From positions 62,001 through 126,000 of the forward strand of contig CAJTFE010000009.1 in assembly GCA_910575725.1 (NCBI GenBank): a DNA stretch of 64,000 bases. Direction: 5' to 3'. This document shows positions 30,881-39,536 of the stretch, in pieces. The first letter of the stretch is position 1. The number at the start of each line of letters is the position of its first letter. The position numbers and the translations under genes are program-made. Under the pieces are notes generated by a model, which saw only the letters and a list, made by a program, of their open reading frames with translations, was not told the origin of the DNA and did no database searches. The stretch is from Clostridia bacterium (GTDB taxonomy: Bacteria; Bacillota; Clostridia; Lachnospirales; Lachnospiraceae).

Positions 30881-31516
30881 ATGGATATTCTGAAAAAATG
30901 CAAAAAAGCAGAAATCTATACCCTTGCAGATGAGGCCATCTGTGAAGCCGAAGTATTCCGGGATATGGCCGATGAGCTCTGGCTCTCCATTCCCGGCGAC
31001 GTTGTTCTGGAAACAGCGGATTTTTACACCATTGTCTTTTTCGACTCCGTTTCCGGCCTGCTCCGCTGCCATTGCAGCGTAGGAGAAGCCCAGCCCATCT
31101 CAGATGAACGCAACTCTGTTCCCTGCAGAATTATGGAAGTGAAGGAGACCAGACAGCGCAGGCAGGATTTGAAAATCTATTTTGAAACAAGCCTGGATAT
31201 GTTCTGCACCTATGTTCCAAGTATCGCAGTCGGCATTCCCGAGCGTTTCAAAGCCGTAACCCGTGATATCAGCGCCGGCGGCATCTATTTCATCTGCGAA
31301 CACCGCCTGCCGGAAGGTACCGTGGTTCAGTTCCAGCTCCACGGCGCATCCAAACCTCTACTGTTAGCCGCAAGAGTACTGCGCTTTGAATCCGTTGACG
31401 AGAGGGACGGCAAGCCTCAGTTCGGACACGGCTGTCAGTTTATTGAGATGAGACCTCAGACCGAAGCAGTTCTAAGAAACTACATATTCCGTCAGGAACG
31501 CCAGAGCAGACGATAG
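30881..31516 (+). CDS. PilZ-domain c-di-GMP receptor (YcgR-like)
   Basis: A 211-residue protein with an N-terminal YcgR-N-like beta domain (about 1-90) and a C-terminal PilZ domain carrying RQRRQDLKI (the RxxxR element) and TRDISAGGIYFICEHRLPEGT (D-x-S-x-x-G). These two motifs clasp the c-di-GMP dimer. Such proteins brake flagella or couple c-di-GMP to other outputs. Its convergent neighbour encodes a GGDEF/HD-GYP protein and the motility operon follows, so a flagellar brake is the likely role. GGAGG precedes the ATG. Confidence 0.85.
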   Translation: MDILKKCKKAEIYTLADEAICEAEVFRDMADELWLSIPGDVVLETADFYTIVFFDSVSGLLRCHCSVGEAQPISDERNSVPCRIMEVKETRQRRQDLKIYFETSLDMFCTYVPSIAVGIPERFKAVTRDISAGGIYFICEHRLPEGTVVQFQLHGASKPLLLAARVLRFESVDERDGKPQFGHGCQFIEMRPQTEAVLRNYIFRQERQSRR

Positions 31517-31549
31517 TATCTGTTTTCAGCACAGGCAGGAACAAAACCA

Positions 31550-31594
31550 AGGGCTGTCGCAAAAGAAGCTTCATACTCCTTTTGCGGCAGCCCT
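31550..31594. terminator. Bidirectional terminator-like hairpin
   Basis: AGGGCTG-CGCAAAAG pairs with CTTTTGCG-CAGCCCT (16 bp, one wobble) between two convergent genes. On the minus strand it is followed by TGGTTTTG. It probably ends the long motility transcript and the PilZ transcript. Confidence 0.7.
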
Positions 31595-31615
31595 AATTGT
31601 CAGCCTCCGGCTCCT

Positions 31616-33691
31616 TCACCCCCCCCCCTCATCAATCGGGGAGATCACAGAAAGCATCTTGCTCATAGATTCATCATAAAAACGGTAATGACCGCGCCCG
31701 GCACGCTTCACCGTATAAAGAGCCTGATCTGCACAGTGGAACAGCGTCTCATAATCCATACCCACCAGATCCGCTCTGGCCACACCCATGCTGACAGAGA
31801 TGTCAAACTCATCAAACCGGCCTGTCAAAGAACGGAAAATACGTTCGATAATCGGCTCCAAATCCTCCGTATACTCTAAGAACACCAGGAATTCATCACC
31901 GCCTACACGAGCCGCAATGTCCATGCCGCGGATACTCTGGCGAAGCTTCTCCGCCGTATGCTGCAGCACCTGATCACCGAAAATGTGTCCGTAAGTGTCA
32001 TTGGCCATCTTAAAGTGATCCAGATCAAAAATCACCAATGCGTAAGCGCCATCCGGCTTCTGGGCCATCCGTCCTATAATCTGCTCCTTTGCGCTTGCAT
32101 GGTTCAAAAGCCCTGTCATCCGATCGTGGGTGGCAAGCTGCTCCAGAACATCCAGTTTTAATCTGGTATCATGTATATCAATCACCTTACCGATGGCTCC
32201 CTGGTACTCATGCGGCTCCTCCGAGCTCCACATCGCATGAGCCACAATCCGGGACCAGCGGTGCTCACCCTGGAAATCAATCTTACAGTCATGGGTCACC
32301 ACCGGATTCTCCCTGTTTGTTTTCCGAAGCTTATCAGACAGTGCATCCCAGTTCTCAATCCCCAGAATCTCCTTCACGCTGTCGCTCATCCTGGGATCTG
32401 CTATAATCTCATTGGCCGAAAGCTTCTTAGCGCTCCATGGCGTCAAGGTCAGAATACTGGGAGACACATTGTACTCAAACTGAATCTCCTTAGACATCAT
32501 GGCAAAGAAACTGTATTTTTCCCGTTCCTTCTCAAGAAGCTGCAGCGTTCGCTCCGAAGCTGTCAGCTCCCCATGGTACAGCATCTCCTGGGCCACGTTC
32601 TGAAGGCTCTTTCTATTGTTCCCATCCAGAATCTCCTCCTGGGACAGTTCCAGGGGAAGCTGATCTGCAATATCCGTCAGGCACTCCAGTACCATGGGAT
32701 TGAAGGAGCCGCACTTTCCGTCCAGAATCATCTGGACTGCCACGTCATGGGAAAAAGCCTTCTTATAGCACCGCTCGCTGGTAAGGGCGTCATACACATC
32801 TGCAAGAGCCACAATCTGAGCGGAAATGGGAATCTCATCCCCTTTAAGCCCATCCGGATATCCCCGTCCGTCGTACCGCTCATGGTGCCAGCGGCAGATC
32901 TCAAAGGCACACTTCACCAGAGGCTCATCCTGATAAAGAGGCAGATCCCGGAGAAGATCGCCGCCAATGGCCGAATGCGTCTTCATAATCTCAAATTCTT
33001 CATCCGTAAACCGTCCCGGCTTATTCAGAATCTTCTCGTCTATGGCAATCTTTCCAATGTCATGCAGCGCCGATGCCATACTGATCGTGGAAATATCCGC
33101 CTGAGACAGTCCGTATCGATCTGTCTTCTCAATAAGATGTTCAAGAAGAAGCTCCGTGAGCGTATGCACATGGCGCACATGCCAGCCGCTTTCTCCGTTC
33201 CGGAACTCCACAATATGACTTAAGATATCAATCATCATATTGCTGCTCTTCTCTTTTTCATAGATCTGATCCGCAACCATCCCCATCAGCTTCTTCTGCT
33301 TTGCATACAAAAGAATCGTGTTCACCACCCGGCGGCGGACTACCATCTCATTAAAGGGACGGACAATAAAATCCGTAGCTCCCATCTCATAAGCCCGGTC
33401 AATGTAAACAGGACTGTTCTCCGCAGAGATCATAATCACCGGAAGATCCTCTATCCACTTATGCTCATTCATCACCATAAGCACACCGAAACCGTCCATC
33501 TCCGGCATCACAATATCAAGGAGCAGCAAAGACAGATCCACGCCGTACTTCTCAATGGCAGCCACCGCCTGGACGCCGTTCTCCACCTCCATAATCTCAT
33601 ACTCATCCTCCAGCATATCTGCCAGAATTGAACGGTTCATCTCCGAATCATCCGCTATTAAAATCTTCTGCTTCCGTTTCGCTTCCACCAT
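31616..33691 (-). CDS. REC / HD-GYP / PAS / GGDEF c-di-GMP enzyme
   Basis: A 691-residue multi-domain signalling protein. In order: a receiver domain (about 8-125; KILIADDSEMNR, phospho-Asp in LLLLDIVMPEMDG, Lys in DFIVRPFN), HD-GYP (about 150-345; SALHDIGKIAIDEKILNKPG, CRWHHERYDGRGYPDGLKGDEIP), a PAS-like segment (about 400-510) and GGDEF (about 525-685; THDRMTGLLNH, FDLDHFKMANDTYGH, RVGGDEFLVFL). Both the synthase and hydrolase signatures are intact, so it could make or degrade c-di-GMP. The last codons fall in a run of ten G (coding strand, 31628-31619). It is the last gene of the motility operon, 32 nt after the EAL-HDOD gene. Confidence 0.92.
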   Translation of the reverse strand: MVEAKRKQKILIADDSEMNRSILADMLEDEYEIMEVENGVQAVAAIEKYGVDLSLLLLDIVMPEMDGFGVLMVMNEHKWIEDLPVIMISAENSPVYIDRAYEMGATDFIVRPFNEMVVRRRVVNTILLYAKQKKLMGMVADQIYEKEKSSNMMIDILSHIVEFRNGESGWHVRHVHTLTELLLEHLIEKTDRYGLSQADISTISMASALHDIGKIAIDEKILNKPGRFTDEEFEIMKTHSAIGGDLLRDLPLYQDEPLVKCAFEICRWHHERYDGRGYPDGLKGDEIPISAQIVALADVYDALTSERCYKKAFSHDVAVQMILDGKCGSFNPMVLECLTDIADQLPLELSQEEILDGNNRKSLQNVAQEMLYHGELTASERTLQLLEKEREKYSFFAMMSKEIQFEYNVSPSILTLTPWSAKKLSANEIIADPRMSDSVKEILGIENWDALSDKLRKTNRENPVVTHDCKIDFQGEHRWSRIVAHAMWSSEEPHEYQGAIGKVIDIHDTRLKLDVLEQLATHDRMTGLLNHASAKEQIIGRMAQKPDGAYALVIFDLDHFKMANDTYGHIFGDQVLQHTAEKLRQSIRGMDIAARVGGDEFLVFLEYTEDLEPIIERIFRSLTGRFDEFDISVSMGVARADLVGMDYETLFHCADQALYTVKRAGRGHYRFYDESMSKMLSVISPIDEGGG

Positions 33692-33723
33692 ATTTTTACC
33701 TTTCTGATACCCATTGAAGGAAG

Positions 33724-34992
33724 TTACTCCTTTTCTGCCTCTTCTTCCTTTCCTTCCTCGTCCGTCAGGCTCTCCCAGATACTGTTGACCTCTTCCACAC
33801 AGTCGATATACGCCTGCGCCAGAATATTCGTCTCCAGTCCCAGTTCACCGGCCAGGGTCTTCGTACCCTTCCAGTCTGCCCGCTCGTAGGCCAGCACCAG
33901 ATCAAAAAGCTGTCCGGCCTTGCCTTCATGCTTGATCATACCGTCCTTCACTACATCGGAAATCGGAATCTCCTGCAGAATCTCCTCCAGGGTAGCATCC
34001 ACAATATACTCCAGAGCCGAGAACATACCCATCATATAAGCCTCTGACCGGTTGATGGGGAAGGGCCGCAGGTAATTTACCAGACGTGCCGCATAATTCG
34101 CCCGCAGGAAGGAGAGCTTCAGTACCTCCTCTGCTCCCGGGGTCATATCCTGGGTACTCTCAAAGCTTAAGAGGTACACCCACTGCTTAAGCTGATTCAA
34201 GCCTACTGTAACCAGCGCCTGATGAATGGAAGCCGTTCGGCGTCTGGTTGCAAAATAAGCAGAGTTGGCAAGCTTCAAAAGGGAGTAAGTCAGAGCCGCG
34301 TCACGGCTTACAATGCTCTCCAGTTCATCCAGGTTGGGCTCCTCCTTGGTCACCTCAATGATCAACTGATAGAGATTCCCCTGCAGGTACTCTACCTTGT
34401 TCATCTTAGTCACCATGCCCTCGGCCACATACTGGCCTTCCACATAGTCCGCATCCAGGGACAGAGCCATATCGTAGTCTTCCTTGGAATCCACATTGTA
34501 GGCGATACAGCTCTTTCCGAAGCCATGGGCCATCTGAATCATATTTGCAAGAGAATCCTTGACCCTGCGCTCCTCGTAGCCCGTTATATCCAGGCGGATA
34601 AAGTCCATATACTCCAGCATGCTGAAATATTTGGGCGTAAATTGGAAGTTGTTGATGGCAAAGCGATAGCCTTCCTTTCGATGCTTCTCAATCATCACCG
34701 CCGCCAGAGGATGAATAATCAGATTCTCCTCAATCTGAATCACAATCTTTTCCTTGTCAAACATCTTGGCTGTATTTCGAAACAGCAGAGACGGGGTAAA
34801 GGTAATAAAGATTTGATTATCTTTAAAGATTTTTCCCGTGTTATCCATTAAAAAGGTAGCAATCGTATTGGCCGCATTGACCTCGGAGTTGTTGTAAAGG
34901 CTGTCGTCATCTTCCTGGAATAAAAGCTCGTAGCCTGCAATCTCATCCGCCTTTACATTTTTAATGGCCTTTCTAACCACACACTTATCCAT
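33724..34992 (-). CDS. EAL-HDOD signalling protein
   Basis: A 422-residue protein combining a degenerate EAL domain (about 1-205; GYELLFQEDD in place of ExL, no intact catalytic series, NNFQFTPKYFSMLEYMDFIRLDI) with an HDOD domain (about 215-400; SRDAALTYSLLKLANSAYF, ASIHQALVTVGLNQLKQWVYLLSF, SEAYMMGMFSALEYIVDATLEEILQEIPI). This is the YuxH type, whose EAL parts usually bind but do not cleave c-di-GMP. The start at 34992 overlaps the CheV stop by 8 nt and has AAAGGA upstream. Probably a regulator of motility. Confidence 0.9.
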   Translation of the reverse strand: MDKCVVRKAIKNVKADEIAGYELLFQEDDDSLYNNSEVNAANTIATFLMDNTGKIFKDNQIFITFTPSLLFRNTAKMFDKEKIVIQIEENLIIHPLAAVMIEKHRKEGYRFAINNFQFTPKYFSMLEYMDFIRLDITGYEERRVKDSLANMIQMAHGFGKSCIAYNVDSKEDYDMALSLDADYVEGQYVAEGMVTKMNKVEYLQGNLYQLIIEVTKEEPNLDELESIVSRDAALTYSLLKLANSAYFATRRRTASIHQALVTVGLNQLKQWVYLLSFESTQDMTPGAEEVLKLSFLRANYAARLVNYLRPFPINRSEAYMMGMFSALEYIVDATLEEILQEIPISDVVKDGMIKHEGKAGQLFDLVLAYERADWKGTKTLAGELGLETNILAQAYIDCVEEVNSIWESLTDEEGKEEEAEKE

Positions 34993-35905
34993 GTGTCTGT
35001 GTCCTTTCCAGTAATCTGTCAATCACTTCCACCAGATGCTTAATCTCCGGCTTGGAGAGCTGCTCGTCAGCCCCAAGCTGTTTTCCCTTTAAATGCATCT
35101 CTTCATTAATCAGGGAGGAGAAGATAATCAGCGGAAGTTTCTTAAGCTTTTCATCGGATTTCACCAGCTTGGTCAGACGGTGTCCGTCCATCTCCGGCAT
35201 CTCTATATCTGTGATAATCAGGCTGGCCTCTGTCTCCAGATTCTCCTGATCCCGGATGGCATGCAGGAACTCCCATGCCTCCTTACCGTTGTTAAAGCGC
35301 TTCACATTGGAAAATCCCGCTCTCTTCAAAGACTCGCAGATCATACTGGCCAAAAGCACGGAATCCTCCGCCAAAACGATAGGAACATCACAGCGTCTGC
35401 GCTCTCCCAGAAGCTCAATATCCGACATCTGGATACCCGTCTCCGGCGCAATCTCCGTCACAATCTTCTCAAAGTCCAGAATGGTCACCAGCTCTCCGCC
35501 GCACTGGGCGATACCAGTAGAAACGCCTTCCTTTCCGTTGCTGATCGTATCGTCAGGCTTCTGGATATCCTCCCAGGAAATCCGGCTGATGCCTACCACC
35601 GTATGTACCCGGAAAGCAATATTCAGCTTATTAAAATTCGTAATGATAAACAAATCCTTCGGATGCTTCTCACACTCATGCCCCATCAGGTATTTGGGAA
35701 GATCCACCACCGTAAGCAGAATCTCACGGGGCTTGAAAATTCCTTCCACCGCCTCATGGGCATGGGGCACGGGCTTTACCTTATCCGACATCATAATTTC
35801 CTTAACCTTTGCCACATTGATGCCGTACAGCTCATCGTTGATGGTAAACTGCATAACCTCAATCTCATTTGTACCCGATTCCAATAAAATTTCCGTTTCT
35901 GCCAT
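34985..35905 (-). CDS. cheV: Chemotaxis coupling protein CheV
   Basis: A 306-residue fusion of a CheW domain (about 15-150; EVMQFTINDELYGINVAKVKEIM, VVDLPKYLM, FRVHTVVGISRISWEDI) and a receiver domain (about 175-300; VPIVLAEDSVLLASMI, phospho-Asp in LIITDIEMPEMDG, Lys in EQLSKPEIKHL). CheV links receptors to CheA and tunes adaptation when phosphorylated. No cheA, cheW or receptor gene is in view, so they must lie elsewhere. AGGAGG-like sequence precedes the start. Confidence 0.95.
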   Translation of the reverse strand: MAETEILLESGTNEIEVMQFTINDELYGINVAKVKEIMMSDKVKPVPHAHEAVEGIFKPREILLTVVDLPKYLMGHECEKHPKDLFIITNFNKLNIAFRVHTVVGISRISWEDIQKPDDTISNGKEGVSTGIAQCGGELVTILDFEKIVTEIAPETGIQMSDIELLGERRRCDVPIVLAEDSVLLASMICESLKRAGFSNVKRFNNGKEAWEFLHAIRDQENLETEASLIITDIEMPEMDGHRLTKLVKSDEKLKKLPLIIFSSLINEEMHLKGKQLGADEQLSKPEIKHLVEVIDRLLERTQTHG

Positions 35906-35983
35906 GTCGCAGCTCCTCCTTCATATCCTCTTATTCACTCTTATGGGACTGGCGTTGTCCGATAAGATGTTTCCTCTTTCCTT

Positions 35984-36466
35984 TTACATGCGCAGCTCCG
36001 GCCGGCCGAAGGTCTTCACCAGCACCATGCCGCTTGCAAGATCAATGGACATGGTTCTCGCATAATTGGCTCCGGTGTCCTCCTTCACAATGCGGATTCC
36101 CTCCTGCATCAGCACACGCTTTACCATCTGGGCGTTCCGCTCGCCGATATTTCCCATGGCAGAGCTCTTCCCCTTCATGTCGAACATCTTGGCGCCTCCT
36201 GCGATCTTGGCCGTCAGCCGGTGCTTCACGGCCCCGTATGCGTAAAGCTTCCGCAAGGTCTCCCGGACCCCCGTGTCCGCATACTTAAAAATATTCGCAT
36301 CTGAATTGACCCGTTCCGGAAGCATAATATGTACCAGAGCTCCCAGCTTGATCATCGGATCGTACAAAGCAATTCCTATACAGGAGCCAAGAGCATAGGT
36401 TATAATGGTTCCCTCCTGGCGTCCAAGCTTCATATCACCAATTCCTACCACTAACTGCTTTTCCAT
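35984..36466 (-). CDS. cheD: Chemoreceptor glutamine deamidase CheD
   Basis: A 160-residue CheD with the Cys-His-Thr catalytic set: TYALGSCIGIALYDP (Cys), LGALVHIMLPE (His) and the Thr in FKYADTGV. It deamidates receptor glutamines and activates CheC. Its ATG overlaps the cheC stop by one base, as expected for partners. The family GGA-K-M motif (AGGAKMFD) and IGERN are present. Confidence 0.95.
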   Translation of the reverse strand: MEKQLVVGIGDMKLGRQEGTIITYALGSCIGIALYDPMIKLGALVHIMLPERVNSDANIFKYADTGVRETLRKLYAYGAVKHRLTAKIAGGAKMFDMKGKSSAMGNIGERNAQMVKRVLMQEGIRIVKEDTGANYARTMSIDLASGMVLVKTFGRPELRM

Positions 36467-37092
36467 TATACATTCGCAACTCCCAACTTTTTCAAAAGGA
36501 AATTTAATGATTTAATATCCGGAAGCAGAAGCAAATCTCCTTCCAACTGAGTATCTCCAATCAGGAACTCACCCTGAATCATCATCAACTTGTCGGAAAT
36601 CTCTCCAAACATAGCCATAGGCACGCTTAGGATGCCCCCCAGCATATTGACCGAAATCGAAGGCACGGACAAAGGCACCTCCAGGCCGGCCAGCTTCGTA
36701 ATAGCGTTGATATAGGAGGAAATAATAATGTTTCCCGTCTCTTCCAAAGCGGAAGCCGACAGCTCGTCAATCTGAGAGTAATCCTCCACATACTTTCCCA
36801 CCAGACGGGCCAGGATCGCATTAATAAAATCCAGCTTCAGCATATAGAGCATAATTCCCTGAATATCGCCGCCCATCTCAACTAAAATAGCCGCCACCAT
36901 ATCCTCCGGGTGTCCCATACTTGCGATAGCTTCATCGTAGCCCTCGATGGAAACCTTGGGAAGCTTCATCTTCACCTTGACTCCCAGAACCTCAGAGAGG
37001 GCTGTAGCCGCATTCCCCACACCGATACTTCCGATCTCCCGGAACACATCCAGGGCCACGGCATTCATATCTTCAAATCGTTCTATTGCCAT
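36466..37092 (-). CDS. cheC: CheY-P phosphatase CheC
   Basis: A 208-residue CheC. Family members carry two E-x-x-N phosphatase sites. The second is intact here (SALEETGNIIISSYINAI, about 108-111). The first reads REIGSIGVGNAATALSE, with Ser in place of Asn. It may therefore have one working site only. CheC removes phosphate from CheY and is stimulated by CheD, encoded next. FliY in the same operon supplies a second phosphatase with both sites intact. Confidence 0.93.
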   Translation of the reverse strand: MAIERFEDMNAVALDVFREIGSIGVGNAATALSEVLGVKVKMKLPKVSIEGYDEAIASMGHPEDMVAAILVEMGGDIQGIMLYMLKLDFINAILARLVGKYVEDYSQIDELSASALEETGNIIISSYINAITKLAGLEVPLSVPSISVNMLGGILSVPMAMFGEISDKLMMIQGEFLIGDTQLEGDLLLLPDIKSLNFLLKKLGVANV

Positions 37093-37176
37093 AATACGCC
37101 TGCCTTTCTTATATCTTTAGAAAATCCTTTCGGGATCTTCCGTTCTTTCACCTAAGGATCACCGAGACGCAAAGGC

Positions 37177-37899
37177 CTAATTCCGAAGGGTATTCACTGT
37201 CTGCACCACCTCGTCGGAGGTCTGAACCATCTTAAGGGCATAGGAATAAGCTCTCTGGCTCTCAATCATCCGCACCAGCTCTGTAGCAAGATCCGTACCG
37301 GGAGATTCCAAAGCCCCCTGCAGGGGAGTCTCCATCTGAAGAATGGGATCGCCGTTCTTCTCCACAGGAGCGTACTCATTGTCTCCCACATTCAGCATAC
37401 CGTTCTTGATTTCAAAATCAAAGATGCCTGGCAGCGCCTCAAGCTCTCTTCCCGTTGTATCATCTCCCACCAGACGGATGGGGTTCTGATTCCGGTCAAG
37501 AACCAGGTTCTCTGCGTCATTGATGAGATAGAACTCATCCCCTCTCTGGGAAAGGCTGAACCGGCCGTTCCGGGTGTAGGTAATCTCATCTGTCACAGGA
37601 TTGCGCATCATAAAGAAGCCGTTCTCTACAATGGCAAAGTCATAATCCCTCTCTGTGATATCGTAACCCGAGGGAGCGAAATTCGTATCCGCCTTCTCAA
37701 GTACAATGCCTGTTCCCGCCTGGATCTTCGTCTCGTCCCCCTCCCAGTTGTTGAGGTTGTAGTACATCAGATCCTGGAAGAATCCGTTCTTAGGCTTATA
37801 GCCGTAGTTGTTGATATTGGCCAGGTTGTTTGAAATCACATCCATACGTGACTGCTGTCCGATGGCCCCCTGCGCCGCTGCGTAAAATGATGAATACAT
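37177..37899 (-). CDS. Flagellar rod protein, FlgF/FlgG family (second copy)
   Basis: A 240-residue rod-type protein beginning MYSSFYAAAQGAIGQQSRMDVISNNLANINNYGYKP, with the family C-terminus LATELVRMIESQRAYSYALKMVQTSDEVVQTVNTLRN. The central part contains DFAIVENGFFMMRNP and YTRNGRFSLSQ. It resembles FlhO/FlhP of Bacillus or FlgF/FlgG of enterics; which one is the proximal and which the distal rod protein cannot be settled. It lies 43 nt after the related gene at 37943. Confidence 0.88.
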   Translation of the reverse strand: MYSSFYAAAQGAIGQQSRMDVISNNLANINNYGYKPKNGFFQDLMYYNLNNWEGDETKIQAGTGIVLEKADTNFAPSGYDITERDYDFAIVENGFFMMRNPVTDEITYTRNGRFSLSQRGDEFYLINDAENLVLDRNQNPIRLVGDDTTGRELEALPGIFDFEIKNGMLNVGDNEYAPVEKNGDPILQMETPLQGALESPGTDLATELVRMIESQRAYSYALKMVQTSDEVVQTVNTLRN

Positions 37900-37942
37900 A
37901 TCTCCTACCTCCTATTTCAGTCCCGTATAATCCAATTCAGCA

Positions 37943-38719
37943 CTATGACATGCCTCCCAGCGTCACGGTTCTGGCGTCGAGCTGATCGTACATCTTAATC
38001 AGCTGCGCCGCCGCCTGCAGAGACCGCTGGGCGCTCATCATGGAGGTCATCTCCTCCACCATAGAGGTATTGGACCGCTCCAGCATCCCCTGGACAATCT
38101 GGGCATTGGCTGCTGCCTGGGGCGCAGCCCCGTCCTGAACGGTAAAGGTGCCGTTGTCCCCCTTCACCAGATCCTCGTAGTAATCTTCAAAATCATCCAG
38201 ACGGATGGTGCCGTACACCGTACCCGTCTCCTCTCCTCGGACTGTTCCGTCTATATCAATCACCAAGGCATCCGTGTCCACCTGGATAGGCGCGTTATTG
38301 GTGCCCAGGATACGTCCGATATTGGGAACCGCCAGATATCTCTCGTCATCGATGATAAAGGAACCGCTCCGGGTGTACACCACGCCGGCGTCTGCCCCGG
38401 CCCCGGTCTGCACTGCGAAGAAGCCGTTTCCATTGATGGCACAGTCCAGAGGCATCTCTGTGGGCTCCATGCCACCCTGCTCATAATTGGTCACCCGGTC
38501 ATTGGTGGCCTGAATCATGGCCGTAGTACCGATGGGCGTCCGCTTATTCGGGGTAATATTGCCGCTCCGGTAGAGAACCTCCTCCCGGAAGGTACTGGCG
38601 ATATATTTATCGCTCTTGTAACCTGTGGTGGCTGCATTGGCCATATTGTTGCTGATCACATTCAGGTTCCGGTTCTCGGAAATCATGGCGGAACCTAAGG
38701 TATAAAAGCCCTGAAACAT
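37943..38719 (-). CDS. Flagellar rod protein, FlgF/FlgG family (first copy)
   Basis: A 258-residue relative of the next gene: MFQGFYTLGSAMISENRNLNVISNNMANAATTGYKSDKYI at the N-terminus, CAINGNGFFAVQT and YTRSGSFIIDDERYL in the core. The C-terminus SNTSMVEEMTSMMSAQRSLQAAAQLIKMYDQLDARTVTLG lacks the usual terminal LR. Its ATG directly follows the fliA stop. Exported by the flagellar secretion system and built into the rod. Confidence 0.88.
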   Translation of the reverse strand: MFQGFYTLGSAMISENRNLNVISNNMANAATTGYKSDKYIASTFREEVLYRSGNITPNKRTPIGTTAMIQATNDRVTNYEQGGMEPTEMPLDCAINGNGFFAVQTGAGADAGVVYTRSGSFIIDDERYLAVPNIGRILGTNNAPIQVDTDALVIDIDGTVRGEETGTVYGTIRLDDFEDYYEDLVKGDNGTFTVQDGAAPQAAANAQIVQGMLERSNTSMVEEMTSMMSAQRSLQAAAQLIKMYDQLDARTVTLGGMS

Positions 38720-39523
38720 CTATCTGTTCTCCTCTCCGTATTCCTTATTGAGATAGGTCTTTAACTTCTTAACTGCGTTGGCATGTATCTGGGAAACCCG
38801 GGGCTCGCTGATGGACATGACCTCCGCAATCTGCTTCATATTCAGCTCCTCCACATAGTAGAGGGAAATCACCATCTGCTCATTCTCCTTAAGGCTTCGG
38901 ATGCCTTCTGCCAGAACCTCTCCGGCTTCCTTCTTAAGACAATTAAGCTCCGGCTGTTCGTTCTCATTCTTGGAAGGCAGGTACACCGTCTTCTTACTCT
39001 CGCCGCCGTCATCCAGAACCAGGTCTAAGGAGAGCACATTGAAAAGGGTTGTTTTTCTCTGAGCCTCCTGGTATTTCTCCAGGCTCATATTCAAATGGCC
39101 GGCAATCTCCTCCGGTGTTGGATACCTTCCCAGTTCATTATACAGCTTTGTGGTCACTTCATCAATATCTCTTGCGTTTTTTCTTACACTTCTTGGAATC
39201 CAATCCTGCTTTCTGGCCATATCAATGACCATTCCCTTGATGCGCTTGGAGATATAGGTCTCAAATTTTACATTTTTTTCCGGATCAAATTTGTCCAGGG
39301 CGCTCATGATCACAAGAACACCCTCGTTGACAATGTCCTCTATCTGGGCAAAGCTCACATACACATCTCTCATCTGGATGGCAATGCTCCGGACAATATA
39401 CACATAACGCATTACCAGTTCCTGCTTCAGAGACAGCCCGCCGGTTTTCTGATATTCTGTTAAAAGCTCTTCGTTGGTCAAACCGTCGAAATCCTTTGAG
39501 GCTTCCACACCTGCACACTCCAT
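38720..39523 (-). CDS. fliA: Flagellar sigma factor (sigma-28/sigma-D)
   Basis: A 267-residue sigma-70-family factor of the FliA/WhiG group that transcribes late flagellar and chemotaxis genes. Region 2: LVMRYVYIVRSIAIQMRDVYVSFAQIEDIVNEGVLVIMSALDKFDPEKNVKFETYISKRIKGMVIDMARKQDWIPRSVR-type sequence. Region 3: RYPTPEEIAGHLNMSLEKYQE. Region 4: EQMVISLYYVEELNMKQIAEVMSISEPRVSQIHANAVKKLK. An in-frame ATG at 39547 lies inside flhA; the start at 39523 is preferred because of AAAGGA 9 nt upstream. No anti-sigma gene (flgM) is seen. Confidence 0.95.
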   Translation of the reverse strand: MECAGVEASKDFDGLTNEELLTEYQKTGGLSLKQELVMRYVYIVRSIAIQMRDVYVSFAQIEDIVNEGVLVIMSALDKFDPEKNVKFETYISKRIKGMVIDMARKQDWIPRSVRKNARDIDEVTTKLYNELGRYPTPEEIAGHLNMSLEKYQEAQRKTTLFNVLSLDLVLDDGGESKKTVYLPSKNENEQPELNCLKKEAGEVLAEGIRSLKENEQMVISLYYVEELNMKQIAEVMSISEPRVSQIHANAVKKLKTYLNKEYGEENR

Positions 39524-39536
39524 TCCTGGTTTCCTT

